A stretch of DNA of 64,000 nt from G965197555 sp965197555 (GCA_965197555.1 OZ240213.1:3348001-3412000), one strand, 5' to 3'; shown: positions 51,691-61,322, numbered from the stretch's first letter. Translations and numbers: made by a program. Notes: generated by a model not told the origin, from the letters alone.

Positions 51691-53496
51691 ATGAGCATCC
51701 TCATACGATTAACCGCGATGGCTTTGCGACATCGCACCCGCCTCATTCTGGCATACGTCAGTATCCTCGCCGCTGTAGGTTTTTCCCTCCTCATTCCCTA
51801 CATCGTTGGGGAGGCCATCAACAAGGTAGTCAAGTTCGAAAACGGGAGCATGGTCTCCCAGGATGACGTCGAGCTTAGTGTCCTAGTTTACCTCGCGCTA
51901 GCCCTGCTGGTAGCTAGCGTCATCCGGGGACTTTTCGACTTCGCCCGCACCTACGCCACGGACTCCTTGTCCCAGAAAGTTTCCTACGATGTTCGCAATG
52001 CGATGTACAGCAAGTTGCAGCATCTGAGCTTCGCGTTCCACGACAAAGAACACACCGGCAACCTTATGTCCAAGGTCACTGCCGACGTTGAGGCCGTCAG
52101 GCGCTACATCAACATGGGGATGGTCAGAGGCCTGGAAGTCCCGGTGCGGATCCTGGCCATTGCTATTCTTCTAACCAGCATTAACTGGCAACTGACACTC
52201 CTCAGCCTCGCTTTCCTGCCCTTCCTGGTTTACCGGTCTACGGTCGTGATGGTGAGCCTGCGGACTATGTGGCTCCACGTCCAGGAAGTCATGGGCGAGT
52301 TGGTGACTATCCTTCAGGAAAACCTAGTGGGCATTCACGTGGTAAAGGCCTTCGCCTCGGAGGAACACGAAAAGAGGAAGTATGAGAGGAAGGCAAATCA
52401 GCTGCGCCAGGAGTACTTCCAAAACGAGAGATTGCAAGGCACCACCACCGCCTGGGTGACTCTGTACTTTACCCTGGCAATGGGCTTGGTCTTGTGGTTC
52501 GGCGGATGGGAGATAATCCGGGGCGATTTGAACCCCGGGGATTTCGCCAAGTTTCTCCTGCTGATGAACCAGCTCACTTTCCCTATACGGATGACGCCCC
52601 AAATCATCGGCAGCTTCTCCCGCGCTATCTCATCGGGAAGAAGAATCTTCGATGTGCTGGACGCCCGCTCACCGGTGGAGGAGAAACCGGAAGCCAAAGA
52701 AGTAGCCCGGGCTGAGGGTCACGTTCGGTTCGATAACGTGTCCTTCTCGTACGACTCCCAACTCCCAACCCTCAAGAACGTGAATGTGGCCGCTGATCCC
52801 GGTCAGGTCACTGCCATTCTGGGTGCCCCGGGCAGCGGTAAGAGCACGATAGTCAATCTACTGCCCCGGTTCTACGACGTCACGGAGGGACAGATTACCC
52901 TGGACGGCAACGACATCAGGGACCTTACCATGGCCTCCCTTAGGAGGAACGTTGGTATTGTCCAACAGGACGTATTCTTGTTCAGTGCCAGTATCAGGGA
53001 CAATATCGCCTATGGCAGACAAGACGCCTCCTTCGATGACGTGGTCCATGCGGCCAAAGTGGCCCAACTCCATGATCACATATCGAGCTTGCCCGAGGGG
53101 TACGACACCTGGGTAGGGGAACGAGGCACCACCCTCTCCGGTGGGCAACGTCAACGGCTATCGATTGCTCGTACTATTTTGCTGGACCCTCCCGTCTTGA
53201 TACTGGACGACTCCACGTCAAGCGTGGATGTCGAGACGGAGCGTCAGATTCACCAAGCAATGGCCGCCGTCATGAGGGGCCGAACTACGTTTGTGATCGC
53301 TCACCGCTTGAGCACAGTGCGGGCCGCTCATCTCATTGTGGTCTTGGCAGAAGGGGAAATCGCCGAGCAGGGTGCTCATCAGGAATTGATGGCACAAAGG
53401 GGCATTTACAGCCACATTTTCGAGCTTCAGCTCAGGCCACAGGAAGAGATGCTGCTGGACGCGTCGTTGGCCGCTGGCAACGGGGGTGACAGTTGA
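51691..53496 (+). CDS. ABC exporter half, degenerate catalytic site subunit
   Basis: 601 residues. Six-helix exporter membrane domain (about 15-310), then an ATPase domain with Walker A GAPGSGKST (about 378-386), signature LSGGQRQRLSIARTILLDP and Walker B VLILDDSTSSVD. The catalytic glutamate after the Walker B aspartate is Asp507, as in the degenerate-site subunit of heterodimeric exporters such as TM287/288 or BmrCD. The partner begins within its stop codon. Substrate unknown (lipid, drug or peptide). Confidence 0.93.
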   Translation: MSILIRLTAMALRHRTRLILAYVSILAAVGFSLLIPYIVGEAINKVVKFENGSMVSQDDVELSVLVYLALALLVASVIRGLFDFARTYATDSLSQKVSYDVRNAMYSKLQHLSFAFHDKEHTGNLMSKVTADVEAVRRYINMGMVRGLEVPVRILAIAILLTSINWQLTLLSLAFLPFLVYRSTVVMVSLRTMWLHVQEVMGELVTILQENLVGIHVVKAFASEEHEKRKYERKANQLRQEYFQNERLQGTTTAWVTLYFTLAMGLVLWFGGWEIIRGDLNPGDFAKFLLLMNQLTFPIRMTPQIIGSFSRAISSGRRIFDVLDARSPVEEKPEAKEVARAEGHVRFDNVSFSYDSQLPTLKNVNVAADPGQVTAILGAPGSGKSTIVNLLPRFYDVTEGQITLDGNDIRDLTMASLRRNVGIVQQDVFLFSASIRDNIAYGRQDASFDDVVHAAKVAQLHDHISSLPEGYDTWVGERGTTLSGGQRQRLSIARTILLDPPVLILDDSTSSVDVETERQIHQAMAAVMRGRTTFVIAHRLSTVRAAHLIVVLAEGEIAEQGAHQELMAQRGIYSHIFELQLRPQEEMLLDASLAAGNGGDS

Positions 53497-55442
53497 TGCA
53501 CAGCCACGGTGGCGGCGGTGGAGGCTTCGGTGGCATGATGGGCGGCATGCAAGGCCTCCAACCTGGAGGCATGAACACGCCCAACGCGGATAACCTCGCG
53601 GATCAAGGCGCATTAGGTAGCGCCTACGACAATACAGTAGTTATGCGCTTGGCCACCTATCTGCGGCCTCACAAACGTGACGGCTTGATCAGCCTCTTGG
53701 CCATCTTCATTTACACGGTCGGCAACGTTACCATCCCCTTATTCATGTTGCTGGGTATCGAATGGGCCATCAACAGTGGGGTCATCTGGCGCCTTCATGT
53801 GGTCGCCTTGGTCTTTCTGGTTGTGACGCTGTTGTATTTCGGCGCTATGTACGCCCAGTACGTGTTCATGCCCAAGCTGGCCCAGGGCATTCTATACACT
53901 TTACGTACCAGCATGTTCAACCATATCCAGAGCTTGTCTCCGGCCTTTTTCCACCGGACCCCAGTGGGACGGATCCTGTCCCGCAGCCAGAGCGATGTCT
54001 TGCAGCTTACGGAGACGTTCGAGCTCATGGTGCAGAGCGTGGCGGACATCCTGAGCTTGATCGGCATCATGCTCATAATGCTGGTAATTCTGCCTGTTCT
54101 GGGTTTGGTCGACTGGGAACTGTCCCTGGTCTGTCTAAGCGTGGTCCCGGTGCTATTTTTGGTCTTGGCTTACTGGCAGCGATTCGCCCGGCGTTCGTTC
54201 ATGCGGATCCGCAGAGCGATTGCCATGGTCAACGGGGAGTACAACCAGAACATTACCGGAATTCGGGTGGTTACGAGCCTGAACCGGCAGGCCCGGAACC
54301 TGGAACGCTTCAATGAGCTCAACTACGAGCACCTAGAGGCCAACTTGCAAGCCAGCCGGTTTTCCGGCGGTCTACAGCCCATCGTGGAGACCCTTATCGG
54401 TTTCGCCTTCGGGGTCGTGATCGTTATGGGAGGCTACTATGCTACAGGGGGGGAGGCGGAGTGGGGGGTATTGGTAGCATTCCCCATGTGGATCCAGCGG
54501 TTCTTCGAGCCGATTCGACACTTGACAATGCAATACACCCAATTGCAGCGCGGCATGGCCGCAGGTTCCCGGATATTCGAGGTGCTTGACCTCAACCCAG
54601 AGGTCCAAGATGCCCCGGACGCTGTGGAGATGCCACCAATTCGGGGCGAGGTCCGTTTCGAAGACGTCGACTTCCATTACGTCCCCGGCGTGGATGTTCT
54701 CCAGAATATCGACCTCCACATAAATGCCGGAGAAAACGTGGCATTGGTGGGCTCAACAGGTGCGGGTAAGACCACCCTGGTAACGCTGATGCACAGATTT
54801 GCTGATGTGACCAAGGGCAGGATCACTGTGGACGGCTACGACCTCAGAGAAGTCACAAGGGGTTCTCTCGTGGGTCAGATGAGCATGGTGTTGCAGGAGC
54901 CCTACTTGTTCTCAGGCACTGTGCTGGACAACATCCGGTACAGCCACGAGGATGCGGCGCAGGAAGAGGTGGTGGCGGCAGCCAAGGCCGTGGGGGCCCA
55001 TGACTTCATCATGGGCTTAGAGGACGGCTATGACACAGTGCTGGCGGAGCGGGGTGTCAACCTCAGCGTCGGGCAACGACAGCTAGTGAGCTTTGCCCGA
55101 GCCATCGTGGCCAACCCCCGCATCATAATCCTGGACGAGGCCACCGCCAACATAGATACCCAGACCGAACTCTTGATTCAACAAGCCCTGGGGCGGGTCC
55201 TCGTCGGCAGGACATCCATTGTGATAGCCCACCGCTTGTCCACAGTCCGGAACGCGGACAAGATCATAGTGTTGGACCAGGGTAAGGTCGTGGAAGTAGG
55301 TAATCACCAGGAGCTGCTTGACCGGAAGGGTGCATACGCTCGCTTGTACGCCATCAATTACGGCCTGGCTCCGACCGGTATTGAGCCACAGCCTCAAACA
55401 GACGGGCTTTCCCTAGGGCTAGCGCCAGCGAGTGACGACTAG
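53496..55442 (+). CDS. ABC exporter half, consensus catalytic glutamate subunit
   Basis: About 648 residues from the ATG that shares its A with the preceding stop. A Gly/His/Met-rich head (MHSHGGGGGGFGGMMGGMQG) precedes the six-helix membrane domain. ATPase domain: Walker A GSTGAGKTT, signature LSVGQRQLVSFARAI with Val525 in place of the usual Gly, and Walker B IIILDEATANID with its glutamate. The changed signature faces the changed Walker B of the partner in a heterodimer, so one degenerate and one canonical ATP site are expected. The His/Met-rich head could bind metal. Confidence 0.93.
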   Translation: MHSHGGGGGGFGGMMGGMQGLQPGGMNTPNADNLADQGALGSAYDNTVVMRLATYLRPHKRDGLISLLAIFIYTVGNVTIPLFMLLGIEWAINSGVIWRLHVVALVFLVVTLLYFGAMYAQYVFMPKLAQGILYTLRTSMFNHIQSLSPAFFHRTPVGRILSRSQSDVLQLTETFELMVQSVADILSLIGIMLIMLVILPVLGLVDWELSLVCLSVVPVLFLVLAYWQRFARRSFMRIRRAIAMVNGEYNQNITGIRVVTSLNRQARNLERFNELNYEHLEANLQASRFSGGLQPIVETLIGFAFGVVIVMGGYYATGGEAEWGVLVAFPMWIQRFFEPIRHLTMQYTQLQRGMAAGSRIFEVLDLNPEVQDAPDAVEMPPIRGEVRFEDVDFHYVPGVDVLQNIDLHINAGENVALVGSTGAGKTTLVTLMHRFADVTKGRITVDGYDLREVTRGSLVGQMSMVLQEPYLFSGTVLDNIRYSHEDAAQEEVVAAAKAVGAHDFIMGLEDGYDTVLAERGVNLSVGQRQLVSFARAIVANPRIIILDEATANIDTQTELLIQQALGRVLVGRTSIVIAHRLSTVRNADKIIVLDQGKVVEVGNHQELLDRKGAYARLYAINYGLAPTGIEPQPQTDGLSLGLAPASDD

Positions 55443-55452
55443 GCCCCTGCGT

Positions 55453-56085
55453 CTACTCAGCTTGAAGCACCCGCTGCATAGCTGCTTGGAACATGTTGTA
55501 GGGATGGGCTCCGGTAAATAACAGGTTGCCTAACAGGAATGTAGGGATACCGTTGATACCGTGTTTGAGGGCCTCCTGATACTGCTCCATCACCGTTGTT
55601 GAGTGCTGCTGGCCCTCCAGCGACTTGATCAACTCGCCCGAGTCCAAGGAAACCTCGTCACCAATTTCTTCGATGACGGCCAAGTCGCCCAAGTCCCTCC
55701 CGTCTTCCCACAAAGCCCGGTAGGCGGCCCGGTGGAACTCAAGGAACTTGCCTTGCTGCTGGGCGTACTCCGTAGCTTCCAAAGCATATAGCGTATTGGG
55801 TGTCTTGGGAGGCGGCCGCATAATTAGGCCAGCTTCATTCGCGTAGCCCCGCAGCGGCTCAGCCAACTCTGTGTCTGTCTCACCGGGCCTAGCATTCCGG
55901 GCTGCTCCCTCCTTGGGGGTATCAGGCCTCAAGAGGAAGGCCCGGCCCTCCACGGCTATGTTGTATTCCTCGGCCAACCTGTCGACCCGCTCCAGGCCGA
56001 CGTAGCACCAGGGTCAAATGTAGTCGTACCATATGGCGACTCGTACTGGCTCCAATCCATTGTGTTGGTGCATCGGCTCGGCCAT
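55453..56085 (-). CDS. DsbA/FrnE-like oxidoreductase with in-frame TGA: candidate selenoprotein
   Basis: Read through one TGA, the frame from the ATG at 56085 gives 210 residues of a DsbA-family thioredoxin-fold protein. VRVAIWYDYI-(TGA)-PWCYVGLERVDRLAEEYN is the FrnE active-site region, where relatives have D-x-x-CPWCxVG; the TGA stands at the first cysteine (residue 24) and Cys27 is present. The remainder is intact: LRPDTPKEG, KTPNTLYALEATEYAQQQGKFLEFHRAAYRALWEDGRDL and the cis-proline loop GINGIPTFLLG. A hairpin of SECIS type follows the TGA. GGAG is seven bases before the ATG. If TGA is read as stop, the product is 23 residues and the rest is a pseudogene. Selenocysteine is my preferred reading. 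Confidence 0.7.
55981..56001 (-). promoter_or_regulatory. Candidate bacterial SECIS hairpin
   Basis: On the minus strand GUCGGCC(U) pairs with (G)GGGUCGAC as G-C, U-A, C-G, G-C, G-U, C-G, C-G and an optional U-G. That leaves an apical loop GGAGC. The stem begins 12 bases after the UGA and the loop guanines fall about 21 bases after it, inside the distance range described for SelB-binding bacterial SECIS elements. Confidence 0.5.
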
Positions 56086-56333
56086 CTTTCCACTCCAGAC
56101 CTTAAGTCCCATCCAACGGCCATGGGGGGGCAGCCCGAGTCTAGCAGCGGACATCGAAGCGAGTCAACCAGGGTTGATTTGGGCCTCATGGACGAGACAT
56201 ACACGGCGATGAGATCCAATGGTTTGGGGTCCCAATGGGTAAGGGGCGGAGTATGGACCGTAACGGGGCATATTGTTGGGGTAATGACATTGGTGGGGAG
56301 GGTACCAACGTCCCGACAGCAGTCAGGAAGCGG

Positions 56334-57074
56334 CTACTGTTGAGGGTAAGCGTCAACCATTAGGGAGTCAGGAGCCTGGGAGAGCAGCAATTGTAGCTCG
56401 GAAAGACTGGCAATCTTTGGACAGTCGTTGACAGCGTGGTTCCACCCCCCGCGGTCGATCAAAATGGCGTGGATGCCAACCGACCTGGCGCCAACAACAT
56501 CCGAGCGGTACTGGTCACCGACGTGGACTGTTTCCCCTGGGGTCGCTGCAGCCCTTTGCAGGGCAGCCTGGAAGATAGGAGGATGGGGCTTTTCGGCGCC
56601 AGCGTCCGAAGAACTAATACAAAAGTCCAGGTAAGGCTCCAATCCCGCGCGTTGGCAAAGTTCGACCATGTCCCTCCTGAGGTTGGAGAGGACTCCCAGC
56701 CGGTAGCCATCGGCCCGGAGGGCGGTTAGACAGGGTATGACGTCATCGAAGGGCACGAATTCTTTCGGGACGGACATCGCCATCTGCCAAATCTGCTTCG
56801 CTAAGTCCAGGGAGACGGAAACACCCGCATTTTCAAGGATCAATCGCTCGTACTTGGCAAAAAAGTCCAGTCGATCTTCATCGGACCTTAACGCTAGAGG
56901 ACTATTCTCATTCTCTCTATTAAAATAGACGTCCGCCACCACGTAACCCTGGTTGACACCTTGCTTGCTAACCTGCAGGCCTAACTCACTGCAAGCTGCC
57001 TGCTGGATCTCATCCAGCGGCGGCCAAAACCTTACCAAAGTGTTGTAAAAATCGAAAGAGATCGCTTTTATCAT
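56334..57074 (-). CDS. HAD-family hydrolase
   Basis: 246 residues. Motif I ISFDFYNTLV, motif II GVLSNLRRDM, motif III Lys in DAGAEKPHPPIFQAAL and motif IV HVGDQYRSDVVGARSVGIHAILIDRGG, all complete. Helical cap domain at about 20-100. Subfamily IA phosphatase; substrate unknown. Downstream on the minus strand the candidate selenoprotein gene begins after about 250 bases. It resembles, but is not closely identical to, the HAD enzyme between hisF and hisIE. Confidence 0.9.
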   Translation of the reverse strand: MIKAISFDFYNTLVRFWPPLDEIQQAACSELGLQVSKQGVNQGYVVADVYFNRENENSPLALRSDEDRLDFFAKYERLILENAGVSVSLDLAKQIWQMAMSVPKEFVPFDDVIPCLTALRADGYRLGVLSNLRRDMVELCQRAGLEPYLDFCISSSDAGAEKPHPPIFQAALQRAAATPGETVHVGDQYRSDVVGARSVGIHAILIDRGGWNHAVNDCPKIASLSELQLLLSQAPDSLMVDAYPQQ

Positions 57075-57347
57075 GATAGGGTTACATCAGCGACACGGAG
57101 CCAAGATGCCCATATGGGACAGTTAATTCGTGACGAGAATCACAACCCACCCCAGGGAAGTTTAGGCATTCTAACATACGGTTAATGTCTTGTGAATCCT
57201 GATTCACTGATATTGGCTGAGGGGTAGCGCCGAATTAGGGTTGCTTCCCCAACCCTCAATAAGTATCCTGACTTTCATCGGCCACTGTAGACCATTGTCG
57301 GTTAGTGCTAGGCCTGTTAAGGACCCAATCATCCGGAGGGTGTAATT

Positions 57348-57827
57348 ATGCGCCTTGCCATCGGCGCCGATCACGCAGGATTCGAGCTCAAGGAGCTGCT
57401 GTTGCCCTGGCTAAGGGCTGACGGACACCAGCTCAACGACATGGGCGCATATCAGTTTGAACCGACGGATGATTACCCAGATTTCGCGGCGGCGGTGGCG
57501 CAGAAGGTCCAATCAGGCGAGGCCGAGCGAGGAATCATTATTTGCGGCAGTGGCGTGGGGGCGAGTATCACCGCGAACAAAGTCCAAGGAATCCGCGCCT
57601 GTTTGTGCCACGATACGTTTAGCTCTAAGCAAGGAGTAGAGCATGACGATATGAACGTTATCTGCCTTGGCGCCAGGATAATCGGCATCGAGCTAGCTAA
57701 AGAGGTATTGCGCTCTTTTACCGCCGCTAGCTTCATTCCGGAGCCCAGATTTCAACGCCGGTTAGACAAACTGCTGGATATTGAGAAGCAAAGAGCGGGG
57801 TCTATGGGGGATGGCACCCCCAGTTAA
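57348..57827 (+). CDS. rpiB: RpiB/LacAB family sugar-phosphate isomerase
   Basis: 159 residues, GGAGGG site before the ATG. IGADHAGFELKELLLPWLRADGHQLNDMGAY, then GIIICGSGVGASITANKVQGIRACLCHDTFSSKQGVEHDDMNVICLGARIIG show the RpiB fold with the catalytic Cys in ICGSGVG. It interconverts ribose-5-P and ribulose-5-P, or allose-type analogues. Convergent with otsB, six bases apart. Confidence 0.93.
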   Translation: MRLAIGADHAGFELKELLLPWLRADGHQLNDMGAYQFEPTDDYPDFAAAVAQKVQSGEAERGIIICGSGVGASITANKVQGIRACLCHDTFSSKQGVEHDDMNVICLGARIIGIELAKEVLRSFTAASFIPEPRFQRRLDKLLDIEKQRAGSMGDGTPS

Positions 57828-57833
57828 TTGCCG

Positions 57834-58616
57834 CTACCAGGCTGCGAGTAGTCTCAATACCTGTGCGACCTCCACGGGAGAGTCAAGCCGGTAAAGAGCC
57901 CGAGTGGGATGTCTTGGGGGGCCAACGAAGACCGCTAAGCCTCCGCCGTTCATTACTGCGTCAAAACCATCTTCGTCCGTGACATCATCTCCAAAAAACA
58001 TAGTCAAAGGGATTTCAGGAAATGTAACTTGTAGCTGTGCTATCGCCTGGCCTTTGCCCCACTCCACGTCCGGGCGAAGTTCCACCACCTGTTTGCCACG
58101 GGTGACCTTAAATCGCGTACTTCCATCGCCAGCGTAGGCCTCCTCCTCTACGGCCTCTACGACCGCTCCAACCAGTTCATTGGGCGCGAGCCTGTAGTGG
58201 ACGCTCAAAGTCAAGCCCTTATGCTCAACGATAACCCCGGGCAAGGGGGCAAGCCGCTCTGAAAGCTGTTGGTACGCCTTCCTCATCCCCGGCTCTGCGC
58301 TGGCGGCCTCCCCATGAAGAAATTCGATCTGCGGCCCTCGGATCTCTAGGCCGTGGTTCCCTGCGTAGGTTAGACCTTCCACACCTACCCTCTCCCGAAC
58401 GTCCTCAAGACTTCGGCCGCTGATCACACCCACTAAATACTTATCTTGGTCTCTAAGTGTGGACAGCAGGCACTGGACCGCGGGGGACAATTCGGCTAGG
58501 TCAGGCCGGTCCACTATGGGGGTCAGGGTTCCGTCGTAATCGAACAAAAGCAATAAACTGGCTGCTTGTTCGATGGTACGGGATACGGAGGGCCATACAT
58601 GCAAAAGGTGAGGCAT
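57834..58616 (-). CDS. otsB: Trehalose-6-phosphate phosphatase
   Basis: 260 residues. HAD-type motifs: LLLFDYDGTLTPI (nucleophile Asp), VGVISGRSLEDVRERV, YAGNHGLEIRGP and MFFGDDVTDEDGFDAV. The order and the cap strands match OtsB. It removes phosphate from trehalose-6-phosphate, giving the compatible solute trehalose. The synthase gene otsA lies upstream on the same strand, with a gap of about 40 bases, so the pair is an operon. Confidence 0.94.
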   Translation of the reverse strand: MPHLLHVWPSVSRTIEQAASLLLLFDYDGTLTPIVDRPDLAELSPAVQCLLSTLRDQDKYLVGVISGRSLEDVRERVGVEGLTYAGNHGLEIRGPQIEFLHGEAASAEPGMRKAYQQLSERLAPLPGVIVEHKGLTLSVHYRLAPNELVGAVVEAVEEEAYAGDGSTRFKVTRGKQVVELRPDVEWGKGQAIAQLQVTFPEIPLTMFFGDDVTDEDGFDAVMNGGGLAVFVGPPRHPTRALYRLDSPVEVAQVLRLLAAW

Positions 58617-58655
58617 CGGAATCCCAAGTCAGGAATAATGCCGGGGAGAGATCAA

Positions 58656-60152
58656 TTAGAAGCTGCGAATCGGTCGCCGTGCCCGGCGGGCACATTGCAT
58701 CAGGTCGACCAGCACCCGTGCAGCCCAACGGTAGATGTTGTTCTCCCGGACTATGGCGCGCATGCTGACCATACGGCCGTGGCGCTCCTCGTAGGGCATC
58801 TCGACCGCATCCCGAATAGCATCGGCGAAGTGTTCCGTGGCATAGGGATTGGCGATCAAGGCGTCACTGAGCTCGTGGGCCGCCCCGGTGAAGGGGCTCA
58901 AGATAAGGACCCCATCCTCGTCGAAACGGCTGGCCACATACTCTTTGGCCACTAGATTCATCCCGTCATGGAGCGAACTCACAACGCAGAACCGGGCCAA
59001 GCGTCTCAGCGCCAGCAAGGTCAAGTGCGGCAAATCTGTCGGCATGTAGATAATCGGCTGCCAGCCGTTCTCTCCGAAACGGCTGTTGATTTCCTGCAAC
59101 AGATCATCGATTTGCTCTGATAACTGCTGGTATGCATCAATATTGGCTCGGCTCATCACACCAGCCTGAATGAACACTACCTTGCCCACGTATTCCGGGT
59201 ATTTTTCCAGGAATCGTTTGATTGCTTTAAATCGATGTGGAATCCCCTTAGTGTAGTCGATGCGATCGATACCCAACCCCACTACTTTGTCGCCCAAATT
59301 CAACTCGTCGGTCAGGCGCTCCATCTCCTGGTTGACGTATCCCCCGCGAGCCTCCCAATCGATCTGCTCAAAGTCGACGCTAATGGGGAAAGGGCGGACT
59401 AGCGTTGACTCCCCCCGGTAATTTATCCGGCTGTAATTCTCATCTATGGGAGCCCCCAACGCCTGGGTAACGGTATCCAAGAAGTTGCTGCAATGGTCGC
59501 CAACGTGGAAGCCAAGAAGATCGTTGCCAAGGAGACCATCGAGCAATTCACGCTGCCAGGGGCAGATGCGGAATATCTCCGGGTTAGGCCATGGAATATG
59601 CCAGAATTGCCCGGTGATGGCATCGGGGTCTACATCTCTGATGAGTCGGGGCAAAAGGGCAAGGTGGTAATCTTGGGTAAATACAACCGCGGGGTGCCCT
59701 TCGATTTCGTTTAAGACTTGAGTGGCGAACTCCTGGTTGACTCCCCGGTAGGTCTCCCAGTCGTCAGCATCAAAGACCGGTTCGGTGTAGGCGTTATGGC
59801 AAAGGGGCCAAAGTGCTTGGTTGGAGAAGCCGTAGTAGTAACCCTGCTCCTGTCGATCCGTCAGCCAAACCAAGCGGAGGGCATAAGCAGGATCGTTGGG
59901 AGGCACCATAATCTTGTTGTTTTCATCAACAGCGTACCAGTCCCCCTTGCCGCCCCCGTAGGCTATCCAAGTGCCGCCACACTCCTGCATCAAGGGATCG
60001 AGCGCGGTGGTTAACCCGCCTGCCGGAACTGCGTATTTGAGCTGACCCTCTACCAACTCGTGAATATACGGTTGGCGATTCGAGACCATAACCAGGCGGT
60101 AATCCCCCATCTCCCGCCGGACCAACCGCTTCAAGTCCTCTTTTCCCCACAT
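58656..60152 (-). CDS. otsA: Trehalose-6-phosphate synthase
   Basis: 498 residues. GT20 glycosyltransferase: LVMVSNRQPYIHE, VPAGGLTTALDPLMQECGGTWIAYGGG, VFTQDYHLALLPRLIRD, FWHIPWPNPEIFRICPWQRELLDGLLGNDLLGFH, GLGIDRIDYTKGIPHRFKAIKRFLEKYP and VSSLHDGMNLVAKEYVASR. The UDP-glucose and glucose-6-P sites are all recognisable, but glucosylglycerol-phosphate synthase relatives share them; the adjacent otsB favours trehalose. AAGGGGG precedes the ATG. Confidence 0.93.
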   Translation of the reverse strand: MWGKEDLKRLVRREMGDYRLVMVSNRQPYIHELVEGQLKYAVPAGGLTTALDPLMQECGGTWIAYGGGKGDWYAVDENNKIMVPPNDPAYALRLVWLTDRQEQGYYYGFSNQALWPLCHNAYTEPVFDADDWETYRGVNQEFATQVLNEIEGHPAVVFTQDYHLALLPRLIRDVDPDAITGQFWHIPWPNPEIFRICPWQRELLDGLLGNDLLGFHVGDHCSNFLDTVTQALGAPIDENYSRINYRGESTLVRPFPISVDFEQIDWEARGGYVNQEMERLTDELNLGDKVVGLGIDRIDYTKGIPHRFKAIKRFLEKYPEYVGKVVFIQAGVMSRANIDAYQQLSEQIDDLLQEINSRFGENGWQPIIYMPTDLPHLTLLALRRLARFCVVSSLHDGMNLVAKEYVASRFDEDGVLILSPFTGAAHELSDALIANPYATEHFADAIRDAVEMPYEERHGRMVSMRAIVRENNIYRWAARVLVDLMQCARRARRPIRSF

Positions 60153-60355
60153 ACAAACCCCCTTCGGACCGCTCTATAGACCAAGTCGTTGAAGCGTCTC
60201 GACCCTACCCTTCACTAGCTGGTTCCAGTCTGTTAGATTAAATTTTACCGCCACTTCGGAACGCTGCGACGGCCCGATTCGTGCCTATACGGGCCCAAAT
60301 TCTGTCATAATGATGCTCAAAGGTCAACCGGAGGTACGCTTTACCAGAGCCCAAA

Positions 60356-60384
60356 TTGACACTACGCGAGTAGGTCGATACTAT
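60356..60384 (+). promoter_or_regulatory. Sigma-70-type promoter before the second alpha/beta hydrolase
   Basis: TTGACA (60356-60361), 17-base spacer, TACTAT (60379-60384). Expected start near 60391; the ATG at 60452 follows GAGGAGAGG. Confidence 0.65.
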
Positions 60385-60451
60385 AGCGCCGACCTGACAA
60401 ACACATCACCTCCATTCAGCGAATTCTGATCGGTCACCGAGGAGAGGCGAC

Positions 60452-61246
60452 ATGTTCGTTCAACGAGATTTGACTGATTTCGTACCAACTCCCGAAGGTA
60501 ACATGTACTTTGAGAAGCAAGGCAGCGGCTATCCGCTGGTGATGCTCCACCCGCTGGGCACTTCTACTTGGGCCTGGCACTCGGTGATTGATGCGTTAAG
60601 TGAGCACTATACCTGTTACGCCTTCGACATGCTCGGGCACGGAAAGTCCGACAAGCCGGGCCGCCACTTTAATCTTCCCGATTACTCCCAGGCCTTGGAC
60701 CACGCCTGCCAGATATTAAACATTCACCGAGGCCACTACGTGGGCAACTCCGTTGGGGCGGTGTTGGCCACAGAGACGGCCGCCAGCTACCCCGAGCGGG
60801 TGGACAAGCTCGTGCTAGTAGGCTGTCCGGTGTGGGACCTCTTTACCGCCAAGCAACGTCTGCAGGACAGCGCTGGGCAATACGACGCTGACGGTATGCC
60901 CCAACCCCGGACACTGGAGGAGCTAAAAGCCGCCACCACCTTTGCCGACCCCAAGCCGGAATGGGTAGACGCCACCAACCAGCTTCGGGCGCAAGCCGGG
61001 GTCTGGGCTGGCAAACTCATGGAATCTCTGGCGTACTACGACATCATGTCCCGACTTCCCCGGATCCAGGCATCGGCCACCCTGGTGATGAACGGCGAAG
61101 TGGACCGCCTACGGGAGGGGGAGGAATTCCTCCATAACAATATCGTTAACGCCAGCAAGGTTGTGTTGCCCGGGCTTGGCCATATCCCTCAGATCGAGGA
61201 CCCCGAAGTGTTCATCGATAGCCTACTGCAATTCTTGCAGCCCTGA
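60452..61246 (+). CDS. Alpha/beta hydrolase
   Basis: 264 residues. YPLVMLHPLGTSTWAWHSVIDAL (oxyanion strand), CYAFDMLGHGKSDKPGR, nucleophile elbow YVGNSVGAVLATETAA (Ser in GNSVG), LVMNGEVDRLREG and LPGLGHIPQIEDPEVF with the catalytic His. Typical 2-hydroxymuconic-semialdehyde-hydrolase/haloalkane-like fold, substrate unknown. It lies upstream of an NMT1-like binding protein (gap about 75 bases), and both could share the promoter at 60356. Confidence 0.9.
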   Translation: MFVQRDLTDFVPTPEGNMYFEKQGSGYPLVMLHPLGTSTWAWHSVIDALSEHYTCYAFDMLGHGKSDKPGRHFNLPDYSQALDHACQILNIHRGHYVGNSVGAVLATETAASYPERVDKLVLVGCPVWDLFTAKQRLQDSAGQYDADGMPQPRTLEELKAATTFADPKPEWVDATNQLRAQAGVWAGKLMESLAYYDIMSRLPRIQASATLVMNGEVDRLREGEEFLHNNIVNASKVVLPGLGHIPQIEDPEVFIDSLLQFLQP

Positions 61247-61322
61247 TGGCCATTTACCCATCTTGCCCAAGATCGGCAGTGGCTGGGGTTTGTAGGTATG
61301 GCCAGGTTGCTCCGGAGGTCCC

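Noticed and set aside
53493..53495. TTG at 53493 as start of the second ABC subunit
   Set aside because: The following ATG at 53496 overlaps the upstream stop by one base and is the more usual start.
56062..56343. 93-residue ORF on the + strand opposite the DsbA-like gene
   Set aside because: No domain or ribosome site; it mirrors the 5' end of the minus-strand gene and the intergenic stretch.
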